A DNA stretch of 58,688 nt from an uncultured Mycoplasmatota bacterium (GCA_900546715.1 UREA01000007.1:1-58688), one strand, 5' to 3'. Counted from the stretch's first letter, positions 36,011 through 44,837 are shown. Program-made: numbers and translations. The notes: generated by a model not told the origin, from the sequence alone.

Positions 36011-37594
36011 TTATTTTCTTGTTAATTTTTTAGCATCTTTGTTTTGCAATCTCGAATATATTAAATCATAATCCATTGCTGACAATAATAATCCCATTTT
36101 TGGACCACTATTTTGGCCCAGAAGCAAATTATAAATTATTTGAAAATATCTTTTTTGTTTACTCTTTAATTCTTTTGGCTCTTCATTACCAATTTTTACA
36201 ACTGCATATAAGTCAGCTTGTAATTCTTGTGTAGTTTCATAACTGTTTTGTAAAATAATCAGTGTTTTTTTTAACCATTCTCTTTCTTCCTCTGTAAGAG
36301 TATCATAATAATCTTGATTAAATTCTTCTAATATATTTATTTTACTATTATTATATTTTTCTAACCAACACCTTGCTCTTAATAATCTATTTTTAAAATA
36401 TATTGTATTACAATTTATATTATCTTTGCTTAATAGTTTTGCGAGGGCAGTTTCATTGTAATTCACCATGGGAAGAAAATTTGCAATATAAGCAAAATTA
36501 GGATTATTAAGATAGTTTACTTTTACACCAGTTAATGATAAAATGCTAGCATTCTTATTATCTAGTTTTCCTTCAAAATATGCTTTTACCAATCTATCAT
36601 ATTCTGTATATGCTCTTAATACATCTTCGTCTAGTGCAATATTAAATTGATGGTTAGGTTTGTTTTTAGCATAAAACCATAAAATCAAATTTTTATCATA
36701 TACACTTAATAAATCAGTTAATGTTAAAACATTACCTGTAGAAGATGACATTTTTTCATTTGTGCCCTTAATTCCAATAAAATCATAAGCAACATAATTT
36801 GGAGCATCATAGTTAAAAATTTTTTTAGCAATTTCTGTTGATACAACAAAACTACCATTTTCAGCAGAATGATCTCTTCCGCCTGGTTCAAAAACTACTC
36901 CTTCTTGTTGCCATCTCATTGGCCAATCAACTTTCCATTGTAATTTTATATTGCCACATTTGCTTATATTTTGAATATGATGATTCCCACATGTGCATTT
37001 ATATTCTACATTACCAGTTAGTTCATTATAATTTAATATTGCAGTAAAATCTTTACCACATTCTTCACAATATAAACTAATTGGATAATAATTGTCTCTA
37101 TCTTCCTCTGTGAATTCTTGAGTTTTATATTTAGACATTATATCAAAAATGTCTTTTCTTTTATCCATAGCCAGTTTAATTTTGTCATCATATCTTCCAC
37201 TTTTATATTGTTCTGTTTGTGATATTGTTTCTGGATATATTCCTAACCTATCTAATTCCTCAATAAACCTATCTTCCATTTCTTTTGCATAAGTTTTATT
37301 TTTATTAAATGGACTAGGTATACTTGTATATGGCATTCCTATATATTTACTATAACTTTCTGGTATGCCATTTGGTACTTTTCTAAACCTATCAAAATCA
37401 TCAAATGATAATATAAACCTTACTTTTTTTCCTAAATTTTCTAATTCTTTTCCTACAAAAAAAGTAGTAACAATTTCCCTGAAATTCCCTATATGTATAA
37501 ATCCTGATGGACTAACTCCTGATGCAATAACAAATTCTTCTTTATAAGGATATTTTTCTATTAATTTTTTTGCTTCTTCTAAAGCCCAATTCAT
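36011..37594 (-). CDS. lysS: Class I lysyl-tRNA synthetase
   Basis: 527 residues from the ATG at 37594 (GGGGAGG five bases upstream). Class I Rossmann fold: the HIGH-equivalent is GFIHIGN near residue 27 and the KMSKS-equivalent is EKMSSSTGN. A zinc-binding insert carries CEECGKDF and CTCGNHH, and GGRDHSAENGSF is typical of LysRS1. This archaeal-type enzyme is unrelated to the class II LysRS of most Bacilli. It is known to be less sensitive than class II to some lysine analogues such as thialysine. Last gene of the relA-to-LysRS1 run, which also encodes a class II LysRS-like protein. It may be an extra or resistant synthetase; whether a second full LysRS exists in the genome cannot be seen. 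Confidence 0.9.
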   Translation of the reverse strand: MNWALEEAKKLIEKYPYKEEFVIASGVSPSGFIHIGNFREIVTTFFVGKELENLGKKVRFILSFDDFDRFRKVPNGIPESYSKYIGMPYTSIPSPFNKNKTYAKEMEDRFIEELDRLGIYPETISQTEQYKSGRYDDKIKLAMDKRKDIFDIMSKYKTQEFTEEDRDNYYPISLYCEECGKDFTAILNYNELTGNVEYKCTCGNHHIQNISKCGNIKLQWKVDWPMRWQQEGVVFEPGGRDHSAENGSFVVSTEIAKKIFNYDAPNYVAYDFIGIKGTNEKMSSSTGNVLTLTDLLSVYDKNLILWFYAKNKPNHQFNIALDEDVLRAYTEYDRLVKAYFEGKLDNKNASILSLTGVKVNYLNNPNFAYIANFLPMVNYNETALAKLLSKDNINCNTIYFKNRLLRARCWLEKYNNSKINILEEFNQDYYDTLTEEEREWLKKTLIILQNSYETTQELQADLYAVVKIGNEEPKELKSKQKRYFQIIYNLLLGQNSGPKMGLLLSAMDYDLIYSRLQNKDAKKLTRK

Positions 37595-37621
37595 TTTAAC
37601 CTCCCCTATCAATTATACAAA

Positions 37622-38281
37622 TTAATTATTCAAGATTCCATTTTCAAATATATACACTTTCCCTATAAACTCTATATTATTATCTGAAATAACTATAGCT
37701 GAATCATTGGGCAATCCAATAATTTTAATATTTTTTGAATTATCTTTTATTTCATTTACTTGTTCTAAATAATTAATATCAAAATGTGGATCAATTGTTA
37801 TATTAGTTAGGCCCAAGCCTTTATAAATAATACTTTCTGGATAATCTTCATCTTTAGAATAATATGAATTAACAGCTAAATTCATTGCCCCAGCACTTAC
37901 CCCCATAACTAATGCTGATGTATGTTGTATTATATCACTATATTTCGTTTTTTGCAAATATTCTAGTTGAATAAAAGGATTACCACCAAGTAAATATATA
38001 ATATTTGATTTTTCTAAATACTTGATACCATTCGTTTGTGATACTCTATTATCTAATAATACAATATTTAAATTTGGAAATATTTTTTTAAAAGTTTTAA
38101 AAACGCCTATAACACTGTCATTGCCATAAAATTGTTTATCATTTTTAACAAAATTATTAGGATCCGCTGGAATAACTACCATATTAATTGGATTTTTTAC
38201 CATTCTTTTAATTATATTTGAAACTTCGTCATTAAAATATTTTGTTTTATCCGGTCCGCTTAATAATATTATTTTTTTCAT
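37622..38281 (-). CDS. Peptidase S51 family (peptidase E-like)
   Basis: 219 residues. Class I glutamine-amidotransferase-like fold with the nucleophile elbow VMGVSAGAMNLA (Ser in GxSAGA), the IYLLGGNPF segment and a DPHFDIN stretch, as in peptidase E and cyanophycinase relatives, which cleave Asp-X or beta-aspartyl peptides as serine peptidases. Substrate here is unknown; within this gene set it could trim or inactivate a peptide-like product. It begins two bases after the methyltransferase stop and ends 27 bases before LysRS1. Confidence 0.85.
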   Translation of the reverse strand: MKKIILLSGPDKTKYFNDEVSNIIKRMVKNPINMVVIPADPNNFVKNDKQFYGNDSVIGVFKTFKKIFPNLNIVLLDNRVSQTNGIKYLEKSNIIYLLGGNPFIQLEYLQKTKYSDIIQHTSALVMGVSAGAMNLAVNSYYSKDEDYPESIIYKGLGLTNITIDPHFDINYLEQVNEIKDNSKNIKIIGLPNDSAIVISDNNIEFIGKVYIFENGILNN

Positions 38282-38283
38282 AT

Positions 38284-39201
38284 TTACTTTTCCTTTCTTT
38301 TTCCAATATAGTAAGTTTGTTTATAAAATGCAAAATTATCTCGATTATCTTTTTCGATATATGGTCCCCCATCAAAACATTCAATTGTCATAAAGCCGCA
38401 ATTTTCAAAAGCTTTTTTTATAGATTTTTTATTATATAATAATTGTTGTTCTAACTTTCTATCCAATCTCCATCCAGTTAGATCCGCATAAATTATATAA
38501 CCATTAGGTTTTAACATATTATAAACTTTTTGTATTGCTTTTTTATGATTTGGCATTAAATTAATCACATTAGAACATACAACTATATCAAATTTGTTTT
38601 TTAATTTCGACCTAGTTAAATCGAACATCCCCCATTCACAATTTTTTCTATCAAATCCATTTACTTTATCAATAACAATTTCATCATCTCTTCTTATAAT
38701 TTCAATCGCTTTTTTATCAGAACTAACAATCTTTTTAGCCAAGACCAAAGAAAGTAATGAATAGTCTAATCCATAAATAGTGGCATTTGGATATGCGAGA
38801 GAAAAATCCAAGACACTTCTGCCTGGCCCACAGCCAATTATACCAATATCTGAAATATTTGAATCATGTATATACATATTATTTAATGCAAGCAAAGTTG
38901 AAAACAACCCTTCGCTATAAGATATATTATTAGAAGTATATCTCGAAAAATGATAATTAGCCAGCCGATAAACCTCTACCCAATGATTATATTTTTCAAT
39001 TTTTCTTTCGTGTGTTGAAATAACTCCTTTTCCACAATTTATATTGTAACTATTAATTTCAAGCCGGGATTCTTCTAATAGTTTTTTTACCACATCGTAA
39101 TGCGGCCAATTAGCATCCAAATTTTCAATCATTTTATTTATAATATTCGATTGGTTACTTAAATAATTTTCTATGTCTTCTTTTTCTAAATATATATTCA
39201 T
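38284..39201 (-). CDS. Class I SAM-dependent methyltransferase
   Basis: 305 residues. A helical N-terminal domain of about 110 residues precedes a Rossmann methyltransferase: motif I IGIIGCGPGRSVLDF, the acidic motif II end IYGLDYSLLSL, motif III/IV FDIVVCSNVINLM, and a post-motif LKPNGYIIYADL. The NVINLMPNHKKAI stretch is typical of small-molecule or lipid methylases rather than rRNA or DNA ones, but the substrate is unknown. It overlaps the HAD gene by four bases (ATGA). Confidence 0.85.
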   Translation of the reverse strand: MNIYLEKEDIENYLSNQSNIINKMIENLDANWPHYDVVKKLLEESRLEINSYNINCGKGVISTHERKIEKYNHWVEVYRLANYHFSRYTSNNISYSEGLFSTLLALNNMYIHDSNISDIGIIGCGPGRSVLDFSLAYPNATIYGLDYSLLSLVLAKKIVSSDKKAIEIIRRDDEIVIDKVNGFDRKNCEWGMFDLTRSKLKNKFDIVVCSNVINLMPNHKKAIQKVYNMLKPNGYIIYADLTGWRLDRKLEQQLLYNKKSIKKAFENCGFMTIECFDGGPYIEKDNRDNFAFYKQTYYIGKRKEK

Positions 39202-39755
39202 ATTTGTTGACCTCTTTCTTTTAAAATACCAGTTTTTTTTAATTCTACCAAAAAATGTCCAGATAAAATTGATACTACTTTATCATTATTTATTATATCT
39301 TCATCATAATCATTTCCAAGATAAATCATAAAATCTGCATTATGTTTTTTTAACAATTTATCCCAATCGTTTTTATTATTTTTTTTAAAGTTTTCTTTTG
39401 TATAAATCTCGTCAAATAAAATATATTTTGATATATGTTTTAAATCATTGATAACTTTTTCTTTACTTGACGATGAAATTAAAACAATTTCAAAACCATT
39501 TTTCTGCAAACTCTTTACAAATAATACTAATTTTTTGTTTACAGAACACATATCATAATATACATTTAACAATTCATTATAATTTATACCATATATACTT
39601 GCCAATTCTCTTCTTGATTTTTTATTATATATATCTTTTGATAATTGTTCCTTATCTATTGTTTTATTAAAAGTTAAAAATGCATTAATCCAAGCACCAT
39701 TGCTCAGCAACAAAGTATTATGCAAGTCGCATCCAATTAGTATCTTATTTTGCAC
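39198..39755 (-). CDS. HAD-like protein with altered motif I
   Basis: 185 residues with the HAD fold. Motif I is GCDLHNTLL, so the nucleophile Asp is kept but the second Asp (general acid/base in DxD phosphatases) is His. Motif II is VLISSSSKEKV (Ser), and motif IV is YLGNDYDEDI. The cap is a small helical insert after motif I. The DxH change makes ordinary phosphatase chemistry uncertain. It overlaps the upstream radical SAM gene by 11 bases and the downstream methyltransferase gene by four. Confidence 0.75.
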   Translation of the reverse strand: MQNKILIGCDLHNTLLLSNGAWINAFLTFNKTIDKEQLSKDIYNKKSRRELASIYGINYNELLNVYYDMCSVNKKLVLFVKSLQKNGFEIVLISSSSKEKVINDLKHISKYILFDEIYTKENFKKNNKNDWDKLLKKHNADFMIYLGNDYDEDIINNDKVVSILSGHFLVELKKTGILKERGQQI

Positions 39756-40773
39756 TTAATATCACCTCCTCTGATTTTGATAAATTAACATTATTAGCAA
39801 TAACATCGCATCCATATGCATTCTTTATATACGCAGTTAATTCTTGAGTGCAGGAAGATAATATTTCAATTTTGTTATCAGTGATTTTAAATTTGTATTT
39901 ATTATTGAATTTTTCATTTAGTTTTTCTAATATTATTGTAATATTTATTTGCTTGTTAGAACAATTATTATAATTAGGACATGATGAAAAACAATGACCA
40001 CATTTTGAAAAATAATTTAATTTATTAAAATTATTAAGATGACTTGCAATTGCACAACTTGTGTGTCTAAATATGCAATAATCTTCATTAATTAAGAACT
40101 TATTAATTTCATAAATGTTGTTATCTACCAATTTATGATTATAATCTATCTTATTTGTATTAATTGTTTTGTTGCTTATTAAATGTTTATTTAAATTAGT
40201 TATTCTAAACCCCGAAATTATAGATGCTGAAAATTCATTTTCTCTAAATTTAAGTAATAATTTTTTCATATAATTTAAATCGTCATTTAATCCTGGAATT
40301 ATTGGTCTAAAATAATGAAATCTCGATTTTTTTGGAACTATTTCTTTTATTTTTTGTAAATCATATTCCAATTTACAATAATTGAAATCAGTTTCTATTC
40401 CAGAATATGAATAAAAGTAACAAATATCCAGTGATAGAAAATATTTTTTCAAATCTTCTGGCGGTGGAAATTTTGATATTATTATAATAGGAGAAGAAAT
40501 ATTATTTTCAATCAGCACATCCAAAAGTTCTAACGTATATGGCTCAACTGAAGGTAAAAATGGATCAGTTCTGTTATTAATCATAATTGGTGTTTTATTT
40601 CTACAATAAAATTCGCACTCATTTAACAAACTATATACTAAATCTTTTGGTTTTTTTTCTAAAACGGGTCCATTATTAAAACCTTCCATCGTTGCTAATA
40701 CACAATATGAACATTTTAAACCACAACCTAAATGAGTAGATATGGATAGCCCACTTTTTAAATGCTCAATCAT
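39745..40773 (-). CDS. Radical SAM protein, spore-photoproduct-lyase-like
   Basis: 342 residues. Cluster-binding motif GCGLKCSYCVLATMEGF (CxxxCxxC) is close to the N-terminus. The following MINNRTDPFLPSVE resembles the TDPYQP segment of spore photoproduct lyase-type enzymes, and RFHYFRPIIPGLND marks a later barrel strand. A second Cys group near residue 255-275 (CGHC, SSCPNYNNC) could hold an auxiliary Fe-S cluster. The C-terminal 60 residues form a small alpha/beta domain. Reaction unknown. Sits five bases after the first radical SAM gene. Confidence 0.82.
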   Translation of the reverse strand: MIEHLKSGLSISTHLGCGLKCSYCVLATMEGFNNGPVLEKKPKDLVYSLLNECEFYCRNKTPIMINNRTDPFLPSVEPYTLELLDVLIENNISSPIIIISKFPPPEDLKKYFLSLDICYFYSYSGIETDFNYCKLEYDLQKIKEIVPKKSRFHYFRPIIPGLNDDLNYMKKLLLKFRENEFSASIISGFRITNLNKHLISNKTINTNKIDYNHKLVDNNIYEINKFLINEDYCIFRHTSCAIASHLNNFNKLNYFSKCGHCFSSCPNYNNCSNKQINITIILEKLNEKFNNKYKFKITDNKIEILSSCTQELTAYIKNAYGCDVIANNVNLSKSEEVILSAK

Positions 40774-40778
40774 ATTAA

Positions 40779-42041
40779 CTACCTCACATAATTTGTTGGA
40801 AAAAGCAATTCCATGTATTCTTCACTACTAATTCCTGGTATACTATTACTTCTATATTCATATCTGCTAAACATAGGTATTATGTTTGATATATCAGAAT
40901 TCTTAGAATCCAAGATATGAGCTTCATGTATAGGAGAATATTCTTTAAATCTATATTCTACATTTAATTCTTTTAATATCTTAACCGTATCATAAACGCT
41001 TTTTGATGTTTGACCAGGAATTCCTAGCATTAACAATGCTTTTGCCTTTATATTTAATTTATTACATAAAGATAGTATTTTAATTACATTGTTTGCATTC
41101 TGATTTTTATTTATTTCTTCCAATAATTTATCATCAAAAGTTTCAACACCAAAGCATATTTTTTTTAATCCTGCTTTTTTCATCAAAACAAGCAATTCTT
41201 CATCAACACAATCAATTCTAGTAACCGTTCTCCATGGCATTTGAATTTTTTCTTCAATTAATCTATTACACAAATTTTCTGTCCATTTTCTACTAACTGT
41301 CATTGTTGTAGCAGAAAAATATATTTCACTAAAATCATAACTTATTTTTTTTATTATTTTAATAATATCTTCGACATCTCGATATTTAGTTCCGCAAAGC
41401 TTATCAAACAATATTTTTTCAGAACAAAAAGAACAGTTAAAAGGGCAACCAGTTTGAACCGTCAATTCAAACATACCATTATTATAAAATTTATATTTAT
41501 CTAAAGGTAGTAATTTATTGTAACCAACACCCCAGTCTTTTACAGGCAATTGAAAAACATCACCTTTAACAATATATTCACCATTTAATAACTCATAATA
41601 TTTTGATTTATGTTCATATGGATACTTAATTCCCAATATGTCATTTAATATACTTAATATACTAACAGCAAAATTACCATCGCTAATTATATAATCAAAC
41701 AATTTTTGATTTTTAAAATAATTTGGCAGAATTGAAATTGCCGTTCCATACACAATAATTTTTCCATTTTTATTAAATGATTTATATAAATTACCTAAAG
41801 ATAATGATACCTCTATATTATAAGGCTCAATTTCCATTATTAATAGTTTACTATCTTTAAAATTATTAAATATAACCTTTTGTTCAATTTGCTCGACTGC
41901 ACAATCTAAAACAGATATGTTTTTACAATATCTACTTATTACATCTATTGTTTCCCCAAAATATGTAAAGTGTTTAAACATACTATGATTAGCATAAACT
42001 GTTGGCGGATACAAAAATAATACCTTTTCTTTTTTCATCAT
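40779..42041 (-). CDS. Radical SAM protein with B12-binding-like N-terminal domain
   Basis: 420 residues. The N-terminal 170 residues have the alternating fold seen in cobalamin-dependent radical SAM enzymes (KVLFLYPPTVYANHS..., GKIIVYGTAISILP, DYIISDGNFAV) but lack the DxHxxG His loop, so B12 may bind base-off or not at all. The radical SAM domain has TGCPFNCSFCSEKI (CxxxCxxC), RTVTRIDCVDEELLVLMKKAG and CFGVETFDDKLLEEINKN. These enzymes often methylate unactivated carbons or phosphinates, or remodel rings in natural products. Substrate unknown. 10 bases after the LysRS-like gene. Confidence 0.85.
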   Translation of the reverse strand: MMKKEKVLFLYPPTVYANHSMFKHFTYFGETIDVISRYCKNISVLDCAVEQIEQKVIFNNFKDSKLLIMEIEPYNIEVSLSLGNLYKSFNKNGKIIVYGTAISILPNYFKNQKLFDYIISDGNFAVSILSILNDILGIKYPYEHKSKYYELLNGEYIVKGDVFQLPVKDWGVGYNKLLPLDKYKFYNNGMFELTVQTGCPFNCSFCSEKILFDKLCGTKYRDVEDIIKIIKKISYDFSEIYFSATTMTVSRKWTENLCNRLIEEKIQMPWRTVTRIDCVDEELLVLMKKAGLKKICFGVETFDDKLLEEINKNQNANNVIKILSLCNKLNIKAKALLMLGIPGQTSKSVYDTVKILKELNVEYRFKEYSPIHEAHILDSKNSDISNIIPMFSRYEYRSNSIPGISSEEYMELLFPTNYVR

Positions 42042-42050
42042 ATTTCTCCT

Positions 42051-43211
42051 TCATATTCCCAATATTCTTATTGCTTTTTCTTCATGTTCTAAATTAAAAA
42101 ACTTATATAAAAGTCTATCAATTCCTATATTTAAACTTTTTGTATTTATCCCAGCATACATTAAAACCATTAAATAATCTTTATCAATTGTAGCTTCTAT
42201 ACCCTGTTCTTTTAATTTTTCTTGTTGAATTTTAAACAAATTTTCAATAATAGATATTTGATTTTGATCACAATACCCATGTCCTATACCCCTTTGACCT
42301 ATAGCCCATTTTGTTTCTAAAGGAATACCATATTCCGATTCTTTTGCAAGTGGAGTGTCTATTGGTGCATTTAAAAATATTATATTTTTTTCCTCATCTA
42401 AAAGTTTTTTATAAAAATCTATAAATTCTTTTTTATCAAAAATTTTGTGATGATTTAAATATTCTTTTAACACATCAACAGTTTTTATTTCTTTAAACAA
42501 ATCACTATATGAAATATTGTATATCGAAGCTAATTCAATTGCAATTTCGTAAACATATAAATACAATTCTTCTGCACTTAATGAATTCTGTATCGGTGCA
42601 ACCAATTCAAATGTTAAATATTGATTTGCTGATTTTGTAGTTGAATAAACGTCTCTCGTTACATACCCTATCTCAAATAAAGATTTTAAAGTTAAATAAC
42701 ATAATTTTTTTAATTCTAACTCATGAGTTATTTTTAAATACTTAATTCCATTATATTTACTATTTACTTGCATAGGATTAACAGTACTTGTTCCTCTATT
42801 ATTCATTAATATAGAAGTATTTACTTCAATAAAACATTTTCCAATTAAAAACTTTCTTATTTCTTCCAATAGCCTTTGCTTCATTTCCCAATACTTTAAA
42901 TTTATTCCTCCATTTAAAGCACTAACAAAACTATAATGATTCATTGACATAGAATTATTATTTATTGATTTAAAAGAAATATTTTTATCATGATTAAAAA
43001 CTTCTTGTATATTTTCAATCAAATATAAATCATTATCAAATTTATTTTTAACTATTTTAAAGTTAGCAAAAATCACACTACCTATTTTGAGATTGTGTTT
43101 ATTAAAAATCTCTATCGGAATTGCTATTTGAATTTTTTCATATTTTTCATTAAAACTATCACAAAAAAAAATGTTTTTATGTCTTCTTACTGCAATTAAT
43201 CTAAATAACAT
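42051..43211 (-). CDS. Class II LysRS-like adenylating enzyme (paralogue)
   Basis: 386 residues. An abbreviated N-terminal OB-like domain (about 90 residues rather than about 150) precedes a class II LysRS-type catalytic core. Motif 1 region: FIEVNTSILMNNRGTSTVNPM. Motif 2: ITHELELKKLC...FEIGYVTRDVY, where the usual FRNE is TRDV, keeping Arg but losing Glu. Motif 3: NIGIDRLLYKFF. The usual GREIGNGFSELND pocket reads QRGIGHGYCDQNQ, so acidic residues that hold lysine are changed. It probably activates a lysine-like compound without charging tRNA-Lys, comparable to EpmA/GenX. First gene after relA (28 bases). Confidence 0.82.
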   Translation of the reverse strand: MLFRLIAVRRHKNIFFCDSFNEKYEKIQIAIPIEIFNKHNLKIGSVIFANFKIVKNKFDNDLYLIENIQEVFNHDKNISFKSINNNSMSMNHYSFVSALNGGINLKYWEMKQRLLEEIRKFLIGKCFIEVNTSILMNNRGTSTVNPMQVNSKYNGIKYLKITHELELKKLCYLTLKSLFEIGYVTRDVYSTTKSANQYLTFELVAPIQNSLSAEELYLYVYEIAIELASIYNISYSDLFKEIKTVDVLKEYLNHHKIFDKKEFIDFYKKLLDEEKNIIFLNAPIDTPLAKESEYGIPLETKWAIGQRGIGHGYCDQNQISIIENLFKIQQEKLKEQGIEATIDKDYLMVLMYAGINTKSLNIGIDRLLYKFFNLEHEEKAIRILGI

Positions 43212-43239
43212 AATGTGTCACTTTTCCTTTCACAACAAT

Positions 43240-44670
43240 TCAACTTTTACTAAATTCCTTTATTTTTCTTCTAGCCCTTGTAGTCTGCACTTTATCTAAC
43301 CACTCTTCTCTAGGACCAAAAGATAATATATCTGTAATAATTCTTACTCTATCTTTATTGTGTAAAACATATTCTGGTTCTACAACTCTATCATTTACTA
43401 CAGCACTAACCATAGTATTACCTAAATCAGTATGAATTTTATAAGCAAAATCAATTGCTGTTGCACCTATTGGTAATTCAACTATATCTCCTTTGGTTGT
43501 ATATACATATATTTTATCAGCAAACAATTCTGACTTTACTTGTCTTACAAATTCTTGATTATCAGCAAAAACACTATTAATTTCCACAAGTGATTTAAAA
43601 AATTGATATTTATTTTTTAAATCATCTTGCATAATATCCCGAGCATTACCTCTATTTATATCCCAATACGCAGTAAGACCAAAAGATGCTATTTTATCCA
43701 TATCAAATGTTCTAATCTGCGTTTGAACTAATCTATCATCACTACCAAAAACTGTGGTATGAAGTGATTGATACATATTGGTTTTAGGATTATAAATATA
43801 ATCTTTAAACTTATCATTTATTGGATGATATTTCGAATGAATTAATCCAAGTGTTTGGTAACAATTAGCTATACTATCAACCATAATTTTTAATGATAAC
43901 AAATCATGAATATCAGCTATTTTGTGTCCCGATTCTAATCTTTTGTATATTCCATAGATATTCTTGGTTCTTACCTTTATTTCATGAGGTATATTATTAT
44001 CGCTCATAATTTCATTAATTGTTTGAAGCATTTCCCACAAACATCCTTGACTATCTTCTTCTATCTTAAGTTTTACTTCTTCTATTCTTTTGTATTTATC
44101 CGGATATAAATATTGTAGTGATAAATCTTCTAATTCGGATTTTATTCTATATGCTCCAATATAATAAGCAAGTGGTACAAATATATCCATTGTTTCCATT
44201 GCATTTTCTTTTTGTTTAAATTCACTTTTAAATTGCAAAGTTCTCATATTATGTAATCTATCAGCTAGTTTAATAATAATTATTCTCACATCTTCGGTTA
44301 TACCAGTAATTATTTTTCTTGTATTAGCAACATTTTGATCTTCTTTACTAGAAAAATTCAGCTTACTTATTTTAGTAACACCTTCAACTAAATTAGCAAC
44401 AGTTTTATTAAAGTTTTCCGCAATATCTTCTTTAGTTGCAGTTGTATCTTCTAAAGTATCATGTAAAAGTCCTGCACAAATAGTATCAACATCTGCATGC
44501 ATTTCTGACAAAATATAGGCAACATTAAGTGGATGATTTATGTAAGGTTCACCACTTTGTCTATACTGTCCCAAATGATGTTCGGATGCATATTCATATG
44601 CTTTTATAACATCATTAATTCTCACATCATCGTATAACCTAACATTTTTAATTAAATCTTCTAATGTCAT
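43240..44670 (-). CDS. relA: Short RelA/SpoT homologue
   Basis: 476 residues from the ATG at 44670 (GGAGG upstream). Hydrolase domain: YINHPLNVAYIL, LLHDTLEDT, KLADRLHNMRTL, intact. Synthetase domain: RTKNIYGIYKR, HDLLSLKIMV and YNPKTNMYQSLHTTVFG; but the EVQIRT motif reads QTQIRT, replacing the Glu required for (p)ppGpp synthesis in characterised Rel enzymes. A TGS domain follows, and the protein stops at about residue 476 where full-length Rel continues for about 250 more (helical, zinc-finger and ACT regions). It could be a ppGpp hydrolase with weak or no synthesis. Its start overlaps the stop of an upstream ORF. Confidence 0.88.
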   Translation of the reverse strand: MTLEDLIKNVRLYDDVRINDVIKAYEYASEHHLGQYRQSGEPYINHPLNVAYILSEMHADVDTICAGLLHDTLEDTTATKEDIAENFNKTVANLVEGVTKISKLNFSSKEDQNVANTRKIITGITEDVRIIIIKLADRLHNMRTLQFKSEFKQKENAMETMDIFVPLAYYIGAYRIKSELEDLSLQYLYPDKYKRIEEVKLKIEEDSQGCLWEMLQTINEIMSDNNIPHEIKVRTKNIYGIYKRLESGHKIADIHDLLSLKIMVDSIANCYQTLGLIHSKYHPINDKFKDYIYNPKTNMYQSLHTTVFGSDDRLVQTQIRTFDMDKIASFGLTAYWDINRGNARDIMQDDLKNKYQFFKSLVEINSVFADNQEFVRQVKSELFADKIYVYTTKGDIVELPIGATAIDFAYKIHTDLGNTMVSAVVNDRVVEPEYVLHNKDRVRIITDILSFGPREEWLDKVQTTRARRKIKEFSKS

Positions 44671-44837
44671 ACCACTACCTCCATAAAAGAAAAACATGAC
44701 AGTTCTTTTTTAAAAAGCAATGTCATGTTTTTGATAGCCAAATTATAAACACACATACAAAGAGAAATCATTTTATAGAATGAAAAGCATATGTAAAAAT
44801 TAAAATTAATAGCATATACATTTAAATCTTTTACCAT
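44667..44837 (-). CDS. 56-codon upstream ORF coupled to relA
   Basis: Minus strand ATG at 44837, 56 codons, ending in a TGA that overlaps the relA ATG (ATGA). The peptide begins MVKDLNVYAINFNFYICFSF and is rich in Phe, Tyr and Cys. GGAAGG lies ten bases before the ATG. Codons 36-50 form the two arms of the hairpin at 44692-44730. It looks like a regulatory leader whose translation could disrupt the terminator and pass ribosomes to relA. The product itself is not recognised. Confidence 0.55.
   Translation of the reverse strand: MVKDLNVYAINFNFYICFSFYKMISLCMCVYNLAIKNMTLLFKKELSCFSFMEVVV
44688..44730 (-). terminator. Attenuator-like hairpin in the relA leader
   Basis: Minus strand AAACATGACA pairs perfectly with TGTCATGTTT (44721-44730 with 44692-44701), with an inner CTTTTT/AAAAAG pairing, and is followed by TTCTTTT directly before the relA GGAGG. 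The position inside a leader ORF and upstream of the structural gene suggests attenuation rather than a simple gene end. Confidence 0.65.

Noticed and set aside
40779..42041. Certain cobalamin dependence
   Set aside because: The N-terminal fold looks right but the DxHxxG motif is absent, so B12 use cannot be claimed from sequence.
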